Below are positions 59,601-64,000 of a stretch of DNA of 64,000 bases, piece after piece. The notes beneath the pieces are model-generated. The model made no database searches. It saw only the letters and a list, made by a program, of their open reading frames with translations, and was not told where the DNA came from. The position numbers were made by a program, and so were the translations under genes. The stretch comes from Patella vulgata (taxonomy: Eukaryota > Mollusca > Gastropoda > Patellidae): positions 43,759,501 through 43,823,500 of the forward strand of contig NC_065886.2 of assembly GCF_932274485.2 (NCBI RefSeq), given 5' to 3'. How positions within the stretch are numbered: the first letter of the stretch is position 1; each line of letters opens with the position of its first letter.

Positions 59601-61500
59601 CTCAAATTATACATTTAATTTTTGTGTCTTTCTGGTGTAACTGTTGTGTTGTTTGGTTTTGTTCCAAGTTGGAACTTGTTGAAAGATTTCAAGAGATGAG
59701 TGGTAAAAAGGGGGTAATAATACTACAAACCTGTATTGTACAGACAAAGAGTGATAATAATCTTGTTGCATTCAAAAATTGGTTGTCAGCTTATTATTAT
59801 GTCATCATTGTACCATTTATTATTTACAGGACAATATGGAGCATTACGGGCAGCTAATCTAGGCCCGGTTGGTGTTGATGATGCTGATGAAGATTTGCCG
59901 CCATCATACCCAGCAGGTTGGTTTATTATCAAAATTAAATTCTTGGGTTTCGAAATATTTATAAAAGTATGGCTGTTCTACTAAAACAAATATAACACTA
60001 ATTTTTTATGGGTGATGTTTCAATATTATTTTCTGTACTAACTATGTGTGTCTAGTTTTCATCTATCAACTTAAAGCAGCTGGTCGTCATTTGAGACATT
60101 TTGAATCCCTATTGTGATATCAATACTGTGAAAGTTAAAAGGGATATCAGACCAAAAATTTAGACTTGTTTATAATCTGAGTGAATCCAACCCGGGGGAT
60201 TATCTATCATTGATATTTTGGTTTTGTTAGATAATCAACTTTGTACATTTTAGCTTGGATTAAGCTGTGAACATTTAGATGTTGTCTGAAAATTTCAAAT
60301 GACAATCAGTGGCTTTAAAGCTAGCCTATTTTCTGGCTATTCAAATCATACTTTCAGTTCTTGAAAATCATGACAAATATGACATTACTAAATTGTAGAT
60401 GAGGTACTTGTAGGGTTACTTGTGGGTTGTTTGGAAAATGAGTATCTTGAGTAGGCTTTATTAAACTCTATGGGGGTACTCGACTAACAATCCAACTGAT
60501 CGATGGAGATATTTTCTAATTCAGGTACTGAATTCTTTGTCACCAATCATGAGTGCTGAAATCATAAAATCTGTTCTATATAAGCCATTAGTTCTCACAG
60601 GCATGTACCTGACAATAACCATGCTTAATCTAATTGGATTCCTTCCAATTCTAAAAATACCTACGTGTTATGGTATATTTGAATTAAAATCAAATATATA
60701 CAATATGTTTGCCCTGAAATGACATAGATAGTGTTAAGTGGAAGTTAAAACCCATTTCTCTCTCCCCAAACTTCCCATGATTACTTGATTCTTACAGTTT
60801 TGGGGAGGGGGATAGAATGAGAATTAAATTCCAGAACATTCATGGCAGCAGTATCCCCATAGAGTTATTGGTCTTGATGAAGATGAGATTAACCAGTATT
60901 TTTATTATTTCCCTCACAGCATTATTAAGCAGCAGTAAGTCATGTAACGGCTTTATTATACGACCAAAAACATTTTCAGGTAGTGTTATATCTTTAAGTT
61001 ATCAAAACCTCTTCTGACAGCCTGGATTCTACAACTATCTCTTTTTTGTTTTGAAGATTGTCTCCCTTAAAACATTGTTGAATGCTTCATAAAAGAAAAA
61101 AAATTAACTGCTAGAAACAATACATCTAGATACCGATTGTTAACTTACTAAAAGGTTAAAACTTTTAACCCATAATTAGTTTTAATGATGTAGGTAAATT
61201 AAAATTAATATTCTAAACCTTCTTAATTCATTAGTATTATTCAAGTAGTTACTCATCACCGTGTATTAGTTAAATGCTTCTTTAATGTTAGCCTTAGGCA
61301 GTCCAGACCAAAGTATCTCCACTTTTGCTGCATCAAATATTGGTCTGGACAACAAAGCATCAATTGTGTACATGGTAACTCCAATGTAGTGGAGAATGTT
61401 TGGTTTGGAAGGATTGAGACTGCTTATTCAATATTGTACTAACTTTAGATAATTCAAGAGAACTGCACAACAGGACAATGGATAGAAAAAGCCAATTGAT
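11423..61500 (+). CDS. STIM: STIM, ER calcium sensor for store-operated calcium entry (3' end outside window)
   Basis: Coding exons are 11423-11603, 37756-37886, 47716-47830, 48538-48649, 49580-49692, 50515-50689, 51235-51316, 54161-54394, 58161-58261, 58722-58864, 59830-59916 and a probable 61449-61500. All phases match. About 508 residues are visible: signal peptide (hydrophobic core about 22-37), two luminal cysteines, EF-hand loop 90-101 (DDDKNGNVDLQE), hidden EF hand (KFHGNDKLVTVDDLWRIW), SAM domain about 143-217 (YNWTVDDVLVWL), transmembrane helix about 226-244, coiled coil 1 to about 340, SOAR/CAD about 344-448 with basic RIKKR and a FFGSL turn, then acidic DDADED at 479-484. Known role of the family: the luminal EF-SAM unit loses calcium when the ER store empties, the protein oligomerises at ER-plasma membrane junctions, and SOAR opens Orai. 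Vertebrates have STIM1 and STIM2; invertebrates normally have one. The C-terminal tail lies downstream. Confidence 0.95.
11930..11953 (+). CDS. Candidate 24-nt microexon in STIM intron 1
   Basis: A pyrimidine-rich TTTATTTCAG acceptor and a GTAAAT donor bracket 24 nt. Entering in phase 1 after exon 1 it reads VTCYAKKT and leaves in phase 1, so inclusion or skipping keeps the STIM frame. No homology supports it; microexon-like matches also occur by chance in a 26-kb intron. Confidence 0.25.
12586..13119. mobile_element. Possible hAT-type non-autonomous element containing the palindrome
   Basis: The left edge AGGGATGTACATG and the right edge TTGACAGCCCT (reverse complement AGGGCTGTCAA) resemble the AGGG.TGTCAA ends of some hAT elements. 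The inner right side repeats GTATCG and TATTGCAATA motifs from the palindrome. No clear target duplication and no transposase seen. Confidence 0.35.
12590..12735. repeat. 146-bp near-perfect palindrome
   Basis: The two 73-nt arms meet at 12662/12663 with no loop. Only two positions differ between the arms, one of them a possible G-T pair. The arms carry TATTGCGACAAAAAAA and GTATTGCAATATAT blocks. Confidence 0.92.
13338..13500 (+). repeat. SINE-B, 5'-truncated
   Basis: Starts within the body (AACCTCGTGGGTTTTCTCC) and ends with the tail GACCTAGTCTGTGTTGAGTG and a TCTC microsatellite. Confidence 0.8.
14154..14274 (-). repeat. SINE-A fragment, head region
   Basis: Holds ACCATGCTGGAAAATCCTGA and a tRNA-like head ending TGTCTCCCT; body missing. 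Confidence 0.65.
14539..14912 (-). repeat. SINE-A, full length with target-site duplication
   Basis: Best-preserved copy: head on the minus strand with A-box-like GTGGCTAAGTGGG and B-box-like GTTCGATCC, then body and a GAAAT-repeat tail. The duplication CTGTGCAGACGAA lies at 14526-14538 and 14913-14925. Confidence 0.92.
15767..15962 (+). repeat. Truncated SINE-B inserted in a SINE-A tail
   Basis: The SINE-A tail motif GTCTTCATTAGCCCAGTC is interrupted at 15778; a 5'-truncated SINE-B (15779-15950) follows, ending in TCTC repeats; then ATTAGCCCAGTC is repeated at 15951-15962 and SINE-A resumes with AGAGCAGAAC. The 12-bp duplication shows the order of events. Confidence 0.88.
16774..18000 (+). 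repeat. Tandem-core element with seven 150-bp units
   Basis: Starts TTTTTATACGCCCACATTTA, a palindromic CACATTTAAATGTG end, then a CCGTCCGTCCGTC run. Seven core units follow; the CTGCCAG landmark recurs at spacings 150, 153, 150, 150, 160 and 150 bp. It ends TGCTGTGGGCGTATG and GCCTGGCAACCTATCTTT. TATACGCCCACA at one end and TGTGGGCGTATG at the other form a subterminal inverted repeat. Architecture resembles bivalve pearl elements, considered Helentron-related; the assignment is inference. Confidence 0.85.
18694..19014 (-). repeat. SINE-A, diverged
   Basis: Keeps GGGAAATTTTGCCTGGACAG, TTCCAACTGTGAAGGG and the tRNA-like head ending ACTCCC, with many substitutions, so older than the 14539 copy. 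Confidence 0.8.
20194..20375 (+). other. Possible alternative terminal exon in STIM intron 1
   Basis: After the pyrimidine-rich acceptor TTTTCTCTGTAG an open reading runs in the STIM exon-1 phase for about 60 codons (EDAEYQQIFISSYTLVITD...) to a TAA at 20373. Splicing from exon 1 would make a short secreted protein with no EF hand. No similarity recognised; AT-rich introns give such frames by chance. Confidence 0.15.
20393..20581 (+). repeat. SINE-B, 5'-truncated
   Basis: Body from AACCATGTGGGTTTTCTCTG to the CATTTCTCTCTCAGTCTC tail, with a small internal expansion of ATGTACATG. Confidence 0.75.
22258..22585 (+). repeat. SINE-A, plus orientation
   Basis: Head GGGATCCATGATGGCGTAG, B-box-like GTTCAATCC, body and tail AGGATGTCAAACCCCACTTC. 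Confidence 0.85.
22835..22948. repeat. Inverted repeat (hairpin) with 53-nt arms
   Basis: ATTTGTCGTTTTGTCGTGAA with ATAACATATTTTATTTCATC on the left is mirrored by GATGAAATAAAATATGTTAT and AAAACGACAAAT on the right, around a short loop near 22890. The arms differ at about ten positions. Confidence 0.85.
23194..24862. mobile_element. DNA transposon-like element, 1.67 kb, no intact transposase
   Basis: Ends CAGGGGCGGATCCAG and, inverted, CTGGATCTGCCCCTG. Both sides carry the 5-bp duplication AATAC (23189-23193 and 24863-24867). Inside, the base composition is less AT-rich than the surroundings. No transposase motif found. The CAGGGGC end suggests a hAT-type family with short duplications, but this is a guess. 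Confidence 0.7.
25473..26630. mobile_element. Long-inverted-repeat element of unknown family
   Basis: The left end (TGGTGGACACATTAGCTGAA) pairs imperfectly with the right end (TTCGGCTACTGTGTCCGCCA), and a second pair lies inward (AGGGTGACCC at 25743, GGGTCACCCT at 26490). Between them, on the minus strand 26498-25833, three short frames (63, 67 and 70 residues) follow each other closely. I do not recognise the peptides. Confidence 0.55.
26784..26801 (+). CDS. Candidate 18-nt microexon in STIM intron 1
   Basis: The tract ACTTTTCTTTTAG is a strong acceptor and GTAATG a plausible donor. The 18 nt between them encode VPPKWK in the phase left by exon 1 and keep phase 1 for the EF-hand exon. Evidence is splice-site quality and phase only. 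Confidence 0.25.
26926..27722 (+). repeat. Tandem-core element, about five degraded units
   Basis: Starts TTTTTATACGCCCACATTTA with a CCGTCCGTCCGT run and ends GCTGTGGGCATGTTTCGTTG and CCTGGCAACCTATC. Core units match those at 16880-17900 but are more diverged. Confidence 0.8.
27818..28010 (+). repeat. SINE-B, degraded
   Basis: Head TGGAGTAGTCGAGTGG, then TATAAGATCTGTC and CCAATCTCTTGGGTTTTCTC. The 3' part is lost. Confidence 0.55.
30360..30658 (+). repeat. SINE-A, diverged
   Basis: Head GGAGCCATGGTTGCTCAGTA, GTGGGATGTAAATCC region, CGGATGTCCGGACAAAATTT and tail AGGATGTTAAAATTC. Confidence 0.7.
31582..31646 (+). repeat. SINE-A tail fragment
   Basis: TCTTCATTAGTCCAGTCAGA to GTAAAACCCCCTTTTCATTT, the last 60 bp of the family. 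Confidence 0.6.
32446..32877 (+). repeat. Tandem-core element, short related subfamily
   Basis: Starts CACATGGAAATGTGGACC, has CTGTCCGTTCGTC, two core units with GAGACGAAGAAGCC and GTTATGGCCC landmarks, and ends TGCTGTGGGCATATGTTTCA. Same unit plan as 41130-41796. Confidence 0.7.
33210..33565. repeat. Minisatellite, about 60-65 bp unit, about six copies
   Basis: Units carry GAGCCATTTGCCCTTCTCAT followed by TTTATGTG(A/G)GTAA and a purine-rich GGGAGGGTAAAGAA part. Confidence 0.85.
33902..34190 (-). repeat. SINE-A, diverged
   Basis: AATGGGGTTTAACATCC at the tail side, TTCCAACTGCTAAGGG and ACCATGCTGAACTCGTGA toward the head. Confidence 0.7.
34383..34555 (-). repeat. SINE-B, degraded
   Basis: CATCCACTCAACACAAACTA and TTTTGGGACTAACATGG match the SINE-B tail; the head side is eroded. 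Confidence 0.6.
35490..35825. repeat. MITE-T copy
   Basis: AGATACATTATGCAAAAATT edge, then a TAGATAATGAAAAATGAATG block and GGTTGATTATGGTCTTGTCA, in the same order as 7968-8262. Confidence 0.6.
36005..36150. repeat. Short direct duplication
   Basis: GACTCACTGCGAGAC occurs at about 36024 and 36126 with similar flanks, about 102 bp apart. Confidence 0.6.
37756..37886 (+). CDS. STIM: STIM exon 2 (canonical EF hand)
   Basis: Follows TTTTCAG and ends GATGAG before GTTAGT. Encodes residues 61-104. Two cysteines (62 and 72) are ten residues apart; the human pair C49/C56 is seven apart. The EF loop DDDKNGNVDLQE has acidic or Asn ligands at positions 1, 3, 5, 9 and Glu at 12, so it should bind calcium; position 7 is Asn where human STIM1 has Asp. 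Confidence 0.96.
37981..39366 (-). mobile_element. Tc1-like DNA transposon, decayed (1386 bp)
   Basis: Terminal inverted repeats of about 22 bp (CTCTTC(C/A)AAAAAAGTAGGGGAT) are flanked by TA at 37979-37980 and 39367-39368. The minus strand preserves transposase fragments: DESRFTLDFTDRRACIWKR (about 38700-38640), IFQDDNARAHHACVVNDYL (about 38470-38410) and EHVWDMIGRRVR (about 38385-38350). These are the second and third catalytic blocks of Tc1 transposases. The long open frame is broken in several places, and the conserved WPA.SPDLNPI block expected before EHVWD is not in frame, so it is inactive. The element at 5464-6163 is a deletion derivative of the same family. Confidence 0.9.
39409..39685 (-). 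repeat. SINE-B, full length with 13-bp duplication
   Basis: Minus-strand head GGTTGGATGGCTGAATGG with A-box, B-box-like TTTTGAATCCCC, body and a GAGA tail. AAAATGAAATATG is repeated at 39396-39408 and 39686-39698. Confidence 0.9.
39930..40282 (+). repeat. Tandem-core element fragment
   Basis: Two core units with GACATGAAGAAGCCTG and GAGTTACGGCCC landmarks and the end GCTGCTGTGGGTGTATG; the CCCACA start is missing. Confidence 0.65.
41130..41796 (+). repeat. Tandem-core element, three to four units
   Basis: Starts TTTTTATACGCCCACATTAG and ends TGCTGTGAGCGTATGTTTC and GCCTGGCAGCCTATC, with units of the 32446 subfamily (CATCCGATCTGTATGAA landmark). Confidence 0.8.
43388..43411. repeat. (G)24 run
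   Basis: Twenty-four consecutive G. A second run of 16 G is at 43516-43531. Confidence 0.95.
43516..43531. repeat. (G)16 run
   Basis: Sixteen G after CACTC. Confidence 0.95.
43575..43830. repeat. Degenerate tandem array, about 60-65 bp unit
   Basis: Repeated AGACCACCC.AAAATCTTGCGCAA and AAAATGTGTTC.TCACAGTTGCTTA blocks, about four units. Confidence 0.75.
44133..44420 (-). repeat. SINE-B, full length, with poly-C at its head
   Basis: Very close to the 39409 copy. Near-identical duplications GATAAGGCTTTGA (44120-44132) and GATAACGCTTTGA (44421-44433). A run of 21 C (44400-44420) sits between the tRNA-like head and the duplication. Confidence 0.9.
44535..44610. repeat. Short tandem repeat of GTTCACAGA type
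   Basis: About six copies of a 9-17 bp unit containing TTCACAGAGTTCA. Confidence 0.7.
45750..46006. repeat. Minisatellite, about 56-57 bp unit, four to five copies
   Basis: Units carry AGACCACCCAATTTTCTTAC, CCGGAAATGC, a T-rich run and GCAGAACTCAGTT. Copies are 85-95% alike by eye. Confidence 0.9.
47716..47830 (+). CDS. STIM: STIM exon 3 (hidden EF hand)
   Basis: Acceptor TTTCAG, donor GTGAGT. Encodes FLRDELQMTDGHEKQQ followed by KFHGNDKLVTVDDLWRIW and ends in phase 1. It aligns with human FLREDLNYHD and FHGEDKLISVEDLWKAW, the non-calcium-binding EF hand that packs on the SAM domain. Confidence 0.96.
47831..48537 (+). other. STIM intron 3 with AT-rich tandem arrays
   Basis: Holds TTGGTATAATTTATATACTT-type repeats (48135-48235), ACAAATTGTGTAATT-type repeats (48305-48415) and four copies of a 24-bp GTTAGCTTTATTTGTAATGT unit (48418-48503). 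Confidence 0.8.
48538..48649 (+). CDS. STIM: STIM exon 4 (SAM domain, first half)
   Basis: Acceptor ATTTCAG, donor GTAAAA. Encodes VYNWTVDDVLVWLDEHVDL then PEYSEKFRANNIDGQALP. It matches human VYNWTVDEVVQWL and [20 protein letters not shown]. Phase 1 in, phase 2 out. Confidence 0.96.
48756..49014 (-). repeat. SINE-B with imperfect duplication
   Basis: GAGA tail, body and GGTTGGATGGCCGAATGG head (minus). Flanked by TGATTCTCAGA (48745-48755) and TGATACTCAGA (49015-49025). Confidence 0.85.
49185..49425 (+). repeat. SINE-B, degraded
   Basis: GATCATAAGGTCTGTTCTTG, GGTTTTGTCCGGGTCCTCC and GAAATGACCTGGTTTGGG blocks in family order. Confidence 0.65.
49580..49692 (+). CDS. STIM: STIM exon 5 (SAM domain, second half)
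   Basis: Acceptor ATTTCAG, donor GTAAGA. Encodes RLACNKSPFMSVIGINNIV then HKQKLFLKAMDLVLFGTPK, matching human RLAV..., HRQKLQLKALDTVLFGPP. The short LLTRHN-type linker that precedes the human membrane helix is largely missing. Confidence 0.95.
49693..50514 (+). other. STIM intron 5
   Basis: AT-rich; SINE-A tail fragments at about 50153-50212 and 50444-50482, the second only 33 bp before the exon 6 acceptor. Confidence 0.6.
50515..50689 (+). CDS. STIM: STIM exon 6 (transmembrane helix and start of coiled coil 1)
   Basis: Acceptor TTTTAG, donor GTAAGA. Encodes VHNYVKDVVLLTSLVVAIGG then CWFAYMHHRYSQQHVQKLMK and DLESLQKAEEALQELQEK. The GGCWFAY end of the helix and the DLESLQKAE heptads match human STIM1 closely. 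The single membrane span is about residues 226-244. Confidence 0.96.
50690..51234 (+). other. STIM intron 6 with a diverged SINE-A
   Basis: SINE-A on the plus strand at about 50729-50985: head AATCACAGTGGTTCAGTG, B-box-like GGTTCGACTA, body GGCATGTACATAAAAGAACC. Confidence 0.65.
51235..51316 (+). CDS. STIM: STIM exon 7 (divergent part of coiled coil 1)
   Basis: Acceptor TTATTTAG and donor GTATGT enclose 82 nt in the correct phase, giving LHITEGDNLSSLAGHYQD and SSMNNARTK. The first residues fit human LHKAQ, but the rest is Ser/Asn/Gly-rich and lacks the strict heptads of the vertebrate segment. Coding status rests on splice sites, phase and position. A further exon in the next 2.8 kb is not excluded. 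Confidence 0.7.
51770..52010. repeat. Degenerate minisatellite, about 26-30 bp unit
   Basis: Units such as GAAATAAACACAAGGAAACA and CATTGAAATAAACATAAGG, about eight copies. Confidence 0.8.
52247..53700. mobile_element. Inverted-repeat DNA element, 1.45 kb, non-coding
   Basis: Terminal inverted repeats of 33 bp (AGGCTGTGTTGAATTG at the left, AGGCGGTGTTGAATTG inverted at the right) differ at two positions (52247-52279 and 53668-53700). No transposase frame inside. The right third is GC-richer with many inverted CCAAT motifs. Family unknown; duplications not clear. Confidence 0.75.
54161..54394 (+). CDS. STIM: STIM exon 8 (end of coiled coil 1 and start of SOAR)
   Basis: Acceptor ATTTTAG, donor GTGAGT, 78 codons. 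It encodes TAEEISRFKIAEAELEQV, then RRAEKELEHESKW, then SAPSQLQCWLQYTFEVEQ. It aligns with human ELEQVREALRKAEKELE and YAPEALQKWLQLTHEVE. The Arg in AEEISRFK aligns with human Arg304, the residue changed in Stormorken syndrome. Confidence 0.96.
55034..56250 (+). repeat. Tandem-core element with a different, higher-order core
   Basis: Starts TTTTTATACGCCCACATTTT with CCGTCCGTCC and ends AATGTGGGCGTATCCTGCC and CTGGCAGCCGCTGG. The core alternates two modules: one with GAACTTGAAATGTAAGTTTA-like text and one with CGTATTATTATATCACCGTT, together about 340-360 bp, present twice in full. Ends are shared with the 16774 family but the core is unrelated. Confidence 0.85.
57258..58115 (+). repeat. Tandem-core element split by MITE-T
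   Basis: Begins AAATGTGGTTGTATATTG and GTCTGTCCATCGTC, is interrupted at about 57332-57676, then continues with GACATTAGTGGGACAGAGAAG and two more units to GCTGCTGTAGGCACATG. Confidence 0.75.
57332..57676. mobile_element. MITE-T, complete, nested
   Basis: Ends TAAAATGCATTATGTTAAGA and, inverted, TCTTACATAATGCATCATTG. Interior blocks (GATAATCGAGAC, CCTTTTCATTATCTGTTTTT, GCAAGAACTGTCAGC) match 2890-3285 and 62900-63237. Confidence 0.75.
58161..58261 (+). CDS. STIM: STIM exon 9 (SOAR basic segment)
   Basis: Acceptor TATTACAG, donor GTAAGT. Encodes CERIKKRNKAFFGSLRMA and HSTSLDDIDQQILNA. RIKKR corresponds to the basic KIKKKR of human STIM1, FFG to the region of Phe394, which is important for Orai gating, and HSTSLDD to HSSSLDD. 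Confidence 0.96.
58262..58721 (+). other. STIM intron 9
   Basis: A duplicated block TATATAATATATAGTAGGCCCA with ATGT(G)GTGTT(A/G)TGACTG (about 58425-58497). Positions 58498-58690 resemble 37060-37260 (CAGT(C)ATGACTGAC and GAAATTGA blocks), a dispersed repeat. Confidence 0.55.
58722..58864 (+). CDS. STIM: STIM exon 10 (end of SOAR)
   Basis: Acceptor GTTTTCAG, donor GTAAGT. Encodes RASLAEVKNDLQERLQRW then SAIEQMCGFPIMTNPG and a helical MPTLKQLLEREVSQ. It aligns with human [20 protein letters not shown] and LCGFQIVNNPG. Confidence 0.96.
58865..59829 (+). other. STIM intron 10 with a SINE-A
   Basis: SINE-A on the plus strand at 59162-59497 (head GCGCCACAGTGTCTAAGTG, tail AGGATGTTTAACCCC). Otherwise no recognised content. 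Confidence 0.7.
59162..59497 (+). repeat. SINE-A, full length
   Basis: Head with A-box-like GTGTCTAAGTGAG and B-box-like GTTTGATCC, body and a tail ending AACCCCATTTCAATTC. Confidence 0.88.
59830..59916 (+). CDS. STIM: STIM exon 11 (acidic segment after SOAR)
   Basis: Acceptor ATTTACAG, donor GTTGGT. Encodes GQYGALRAANLGPVGV, DDADED and LPPSYPA. The acidic cluster lies at residues 479-484, at the same distance from SOAR as the human acidic inactivation segment (DDVDDMDEE), which limits channel activity; function here is inferred from position and charge. Confidence 0.85.
59917..61448 (+). other. STIM intron 11
   Basis: About 60165-60340 is a dispersed repeat also at 2393 and 36620; 60640-60768 is a SINE-B tail. 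A coding exon before 61449 cannot be excluded. Confidence 0.5.
61449..61500 (+). CDS. STIM: Probable STIM exon 12
   Basis: AACTTTAG acceptor and GTAAGA donor enclose 52 nt. In the phase left by exon 11 it reads DNSRELHNRTMDRKSQLM without a stop and leaves in phase 2. No family motif is present, as expected for the variable tail. Supported by splice sites and phase only. Confidence 0.55.
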
Positions 61501-62149
61501 GTAAGAACATAGCAAGGAAAGAATTACTATTTAAACAGAAAACATCTTTATGTTTCATATTGCGTTATGAATGTGTTATCTCATCCGATAGCATGTATTA
61601 TTTGTGCATCTTGGTGTAATTGAACAATGAGAATTTATTTCATATATGGATGAATAAAGAGTCTGAACCATAAGATTTAATTACAGTGAAAGTTGATAAA
61701 GTGTTCTTTAAAGACACTAAAGATACCTGTAAAAGTATTGAAACGTTGCATGTATTAAACTAAGTAGTAGTAAATCTATAAAGTTGTGTTATTATGAACT
61801 TTTATCTTTTTTTTTTTTTTAGATATAATAGGTTTTCATTTCGTATTTCAATTTACTATAAGTTAAAGGGATTCTAACAGAATAAACAGTGAGGAAACTA
61901 TTGAATGTCTGCTATGAAAGATAAAAATGAAATCTGCAGTGGCCTTTGCATCATTGATCTAAAAATACCATCTTTTATTTTTTTCTTACACAGAATACTG
62001 TAGGCTTTATACACCTTTTATTAGTTTTCTGTTAATGAAGCTTTTATTCAATAGTAAAATCTTCATGCGCTTTCTTTCATAATAAAGTATCAACATCTAT
62101 ATTTTAGATTTGTTTTATTTGATACATGTAGTTAGTATTAGTTATTAAT

Positions 62150-62650
62150 TATTCTGATATACTGGAAATTAAAATTTAAAATTAAAAAATGGTTTTGAAA
62201 ATATTTTAGTTTTAAACAATGATCATAAAAATGCTGTAGTATTATACAGGCATTATGAAAATATTTTAGTATTGAACGATCACCATACAAATATTTTAGT
62301 ATTGAACAATGACTATACAAATATTTTAGAACTGATAATGACCATAAAAAATATTTTAAAATTCAACAGTAACTAGAACAAATATTTTAAAAATAACAAT
62401 GACCATAAAAATATTTTAGAACTAACAATGACAATAAAAATAACAATTAACCATAAAAATATTTTAAAACTCAACAGTAACCAGAACAAATATTTAAAAA
62501 AAAAAACAATGACCATAAAAATATTTTATAACTATCAATCACCATAAAACTAATCAATAACCCAAAAAATAATTTAAAACTAACAAATATTTTAAAACCA
62601 AACAATAACCATGAAAACTATTTTAAATCTAACAATGGTCATAAACAAAA
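62150..62650. repeat. Degenerate AT-rich minisatellite, about 27-40 bp unit
   Basis: Repeated AATGACCATAAAAATATTTT and AAAACTAACA blocks, more than ten copies. Confidence 0.85.
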
Positions 62651-62899
62651 GTGAAAGTCATCTGATTTACAACATAGCCATCTGTATCCAAAAGATTAAA
62701 GTTAGAAATATCTTCTACAAAATTGACCATCAAAAAGTAATTTCAGCAATGTTTTAGGATATAGATATAATTGGGATTTGATGTTTTTTGTGTTTGAACT
62801 GGGAAATCAGCTAAATGTTTGCGCTATATTGGTTGTGGAAGCACATGTGTATTTATTTTGATTGTTACTGAACAGTTTGATATTTAGATTCTACTCTTG

Positions 62900-63237
62900 G
62901 TTTAAAGATGCATTATGTAAGAGTTCAATCTACTTATTGCAGATCTTTTATTTTGGCATCAAATATTATATAAATTATTTGTTAAACATTTATTAACATG
63001 ACAAGCCCATAATCAACTCTCTGGGCAATCTGATGGCAACGATTTTAAGTAGATTAGAACATCGTGTCCATTGCTACGATAATGAACAATCTATGCTACA
63101 TTTGGTCAAATCTTCGAACATTCGTTACTTCACATACTGAAATTTTCAATATATCCATTTTTCATTATCTATTTTTTAACTATTATGGCAAGAACAGCCA
63201 GCTTTTTAGCAAATTCTTACATAATGCATCTTTAATG
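62900..63237. mobile_element. MITE-T, complete
   Basis: Terminal inverted repeats TTAAAGATGCATTATGTAAG and CTTACATAATGCATCTTTAA bound a 338-bp AT-rich interior shared with 57332-57676 and partial copies at 7968 and 35490. Confidence 0.85.
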
Positions 63238-64000
63238 GAATTAGAAAAAAACATAAAAAAATTTTTTAATGGAAAAACTTATTTCATCGAGATAATTTAA
63301 GATTTTCGATAAATTCATTACACATTTTGGATTTAAAATGCTAACATCAGTTGCAAATTGAAGCAAAATTGTACGGTAAGATGTTATTTTTTGAAACAAA
63401 CTATTTCAGTTACATTCAAAATATGTCCAATTTCAGCTTTTCAAGAGTTGTCGATGTCAGCAGCAAGAATCATTACATGTATTTTTGTCTTTTGTTTTTA
63501 TTTTGCACAGGCACAGGAAGGAATAAGTTTTAAAATTCTTTTGTTTATTTTTCTTTTCTTGTTTGATTACGAAAAATATATCACTGTCCTATTCTTTTTC
63601 TGTATCTACAAAGTGGAATTAATAAAAAGCCAGAATGGTAACTACTGTATGTTTTCCCTATTAAAACTGAACTGTCATATCTACTGATTTCCTTGATAAT
63701 TATAACTGAATTGTCCTATCTATGCATATTTAATTATTACAGAATTGTCCTATCTATGCATATTTGTTTGAAATTGTATTAAATGAATTAATCATAACTT
63801 GAATGGATGAGAATGTTAGAAAATAATGAACATTCATATTTGTTCAAATGAATTTGCTTCGACCCATTGGGGTGGTGCATGGGCAGAGAACATATTATCT
63901 TGATATTTTTCAATTTATTTTTTCAAAATATATATTAACAAAATATTGTTGAGATGATAATATACTTTAATTTACTTTTATTTATGAGGTGTTTTTCAAA

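Larger units (their letters stand above)
61501..64000 (+). other. STIM downstream intron or flank
   Basis: No exon I can support. Contains a degenerate AT-rich array (62150-62650) and MITE-T (62900-63237). The STIM tail, usually Ser/Pro-rich with an EB1-binding and a polybasic segment, is not seen. Confidence 0.5.

Overview
The window is from an animal nuclear genome, most likely a gastropod mollusc (inference). It is AT-rich, with short conserved coding exons separated by long introns full of small repeats. The repeat set is typical of molluscs: tRNA-derived SINEs, elements with a tandem core opening with a TATACGCCCACA end (pearl/Helentron-like architecture), Tc1-like DNA transposons, and very frequent TACATGTA octamers.

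Two host genes are arranged head to head. On the minus strand, positions 10950 down to 3931 hold a complete six-exon SRA1 (steroid receptor RNA activator protein) gene, predicted at 275 residues. On the plus strand, from 11423 to at least 61500, lies most of a STIM gene (stromal interaction molecule, the ER calcium sensor of store-operated calcium entry). Its visible exons encode, in order, a signal peptide, canonical EF hand, hidden EF hand, SAM domain, transmembrane helix, first coiled coil, the SOAR/CAD Orai-activating region and an acidic inactivation-type segment. About 508 codons are visible and the cytoplasmic tail runs past the window. All twelve STIM exons and all six SRA1 exons join with consistent splice phase and GT/AG borders. 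The start codons are 472 bp apart, so the interval is probably a shared bidirectional promoter.

Layout: 1-3930 is intergenic AT-rich DNA with a SINE and MITE-like copies; 3931-10950 is SRA1, with a 0.7-kb Tc1-like deletion derivative, SINEs, an (AT)n tract and tandem-core repeats in its introns; 10951-11422 is the shared promoter; 11423-11603 is STIM exon 1; 11604-37755 is a 26-kb first intron that contains a 7-unit 150-bp tandem-core element, a 146-bp perfect-type palindrome, a 1.67-kb terminal-inverted-repeat element and two phase-preserving microexon candidates; 37756-37886 is the EF-hand exon; 37887-47715 is a 9.8-kb intron with a 1.39-kb Tc1-like element, SINEs, long G and C runs and several short tandem arrays; 47716-61500 carries the remaining exons; the end of the window is repeat-rich intron or flank.

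I saw no bacterial genes, no true tRNA or rRNA gene, no CRISPR array and no recognisable retrovirus-like element. Repeat family names (SINE-A, SINE-B, SINE-C, tandem-core element, MITE-T) are working labels used only here.
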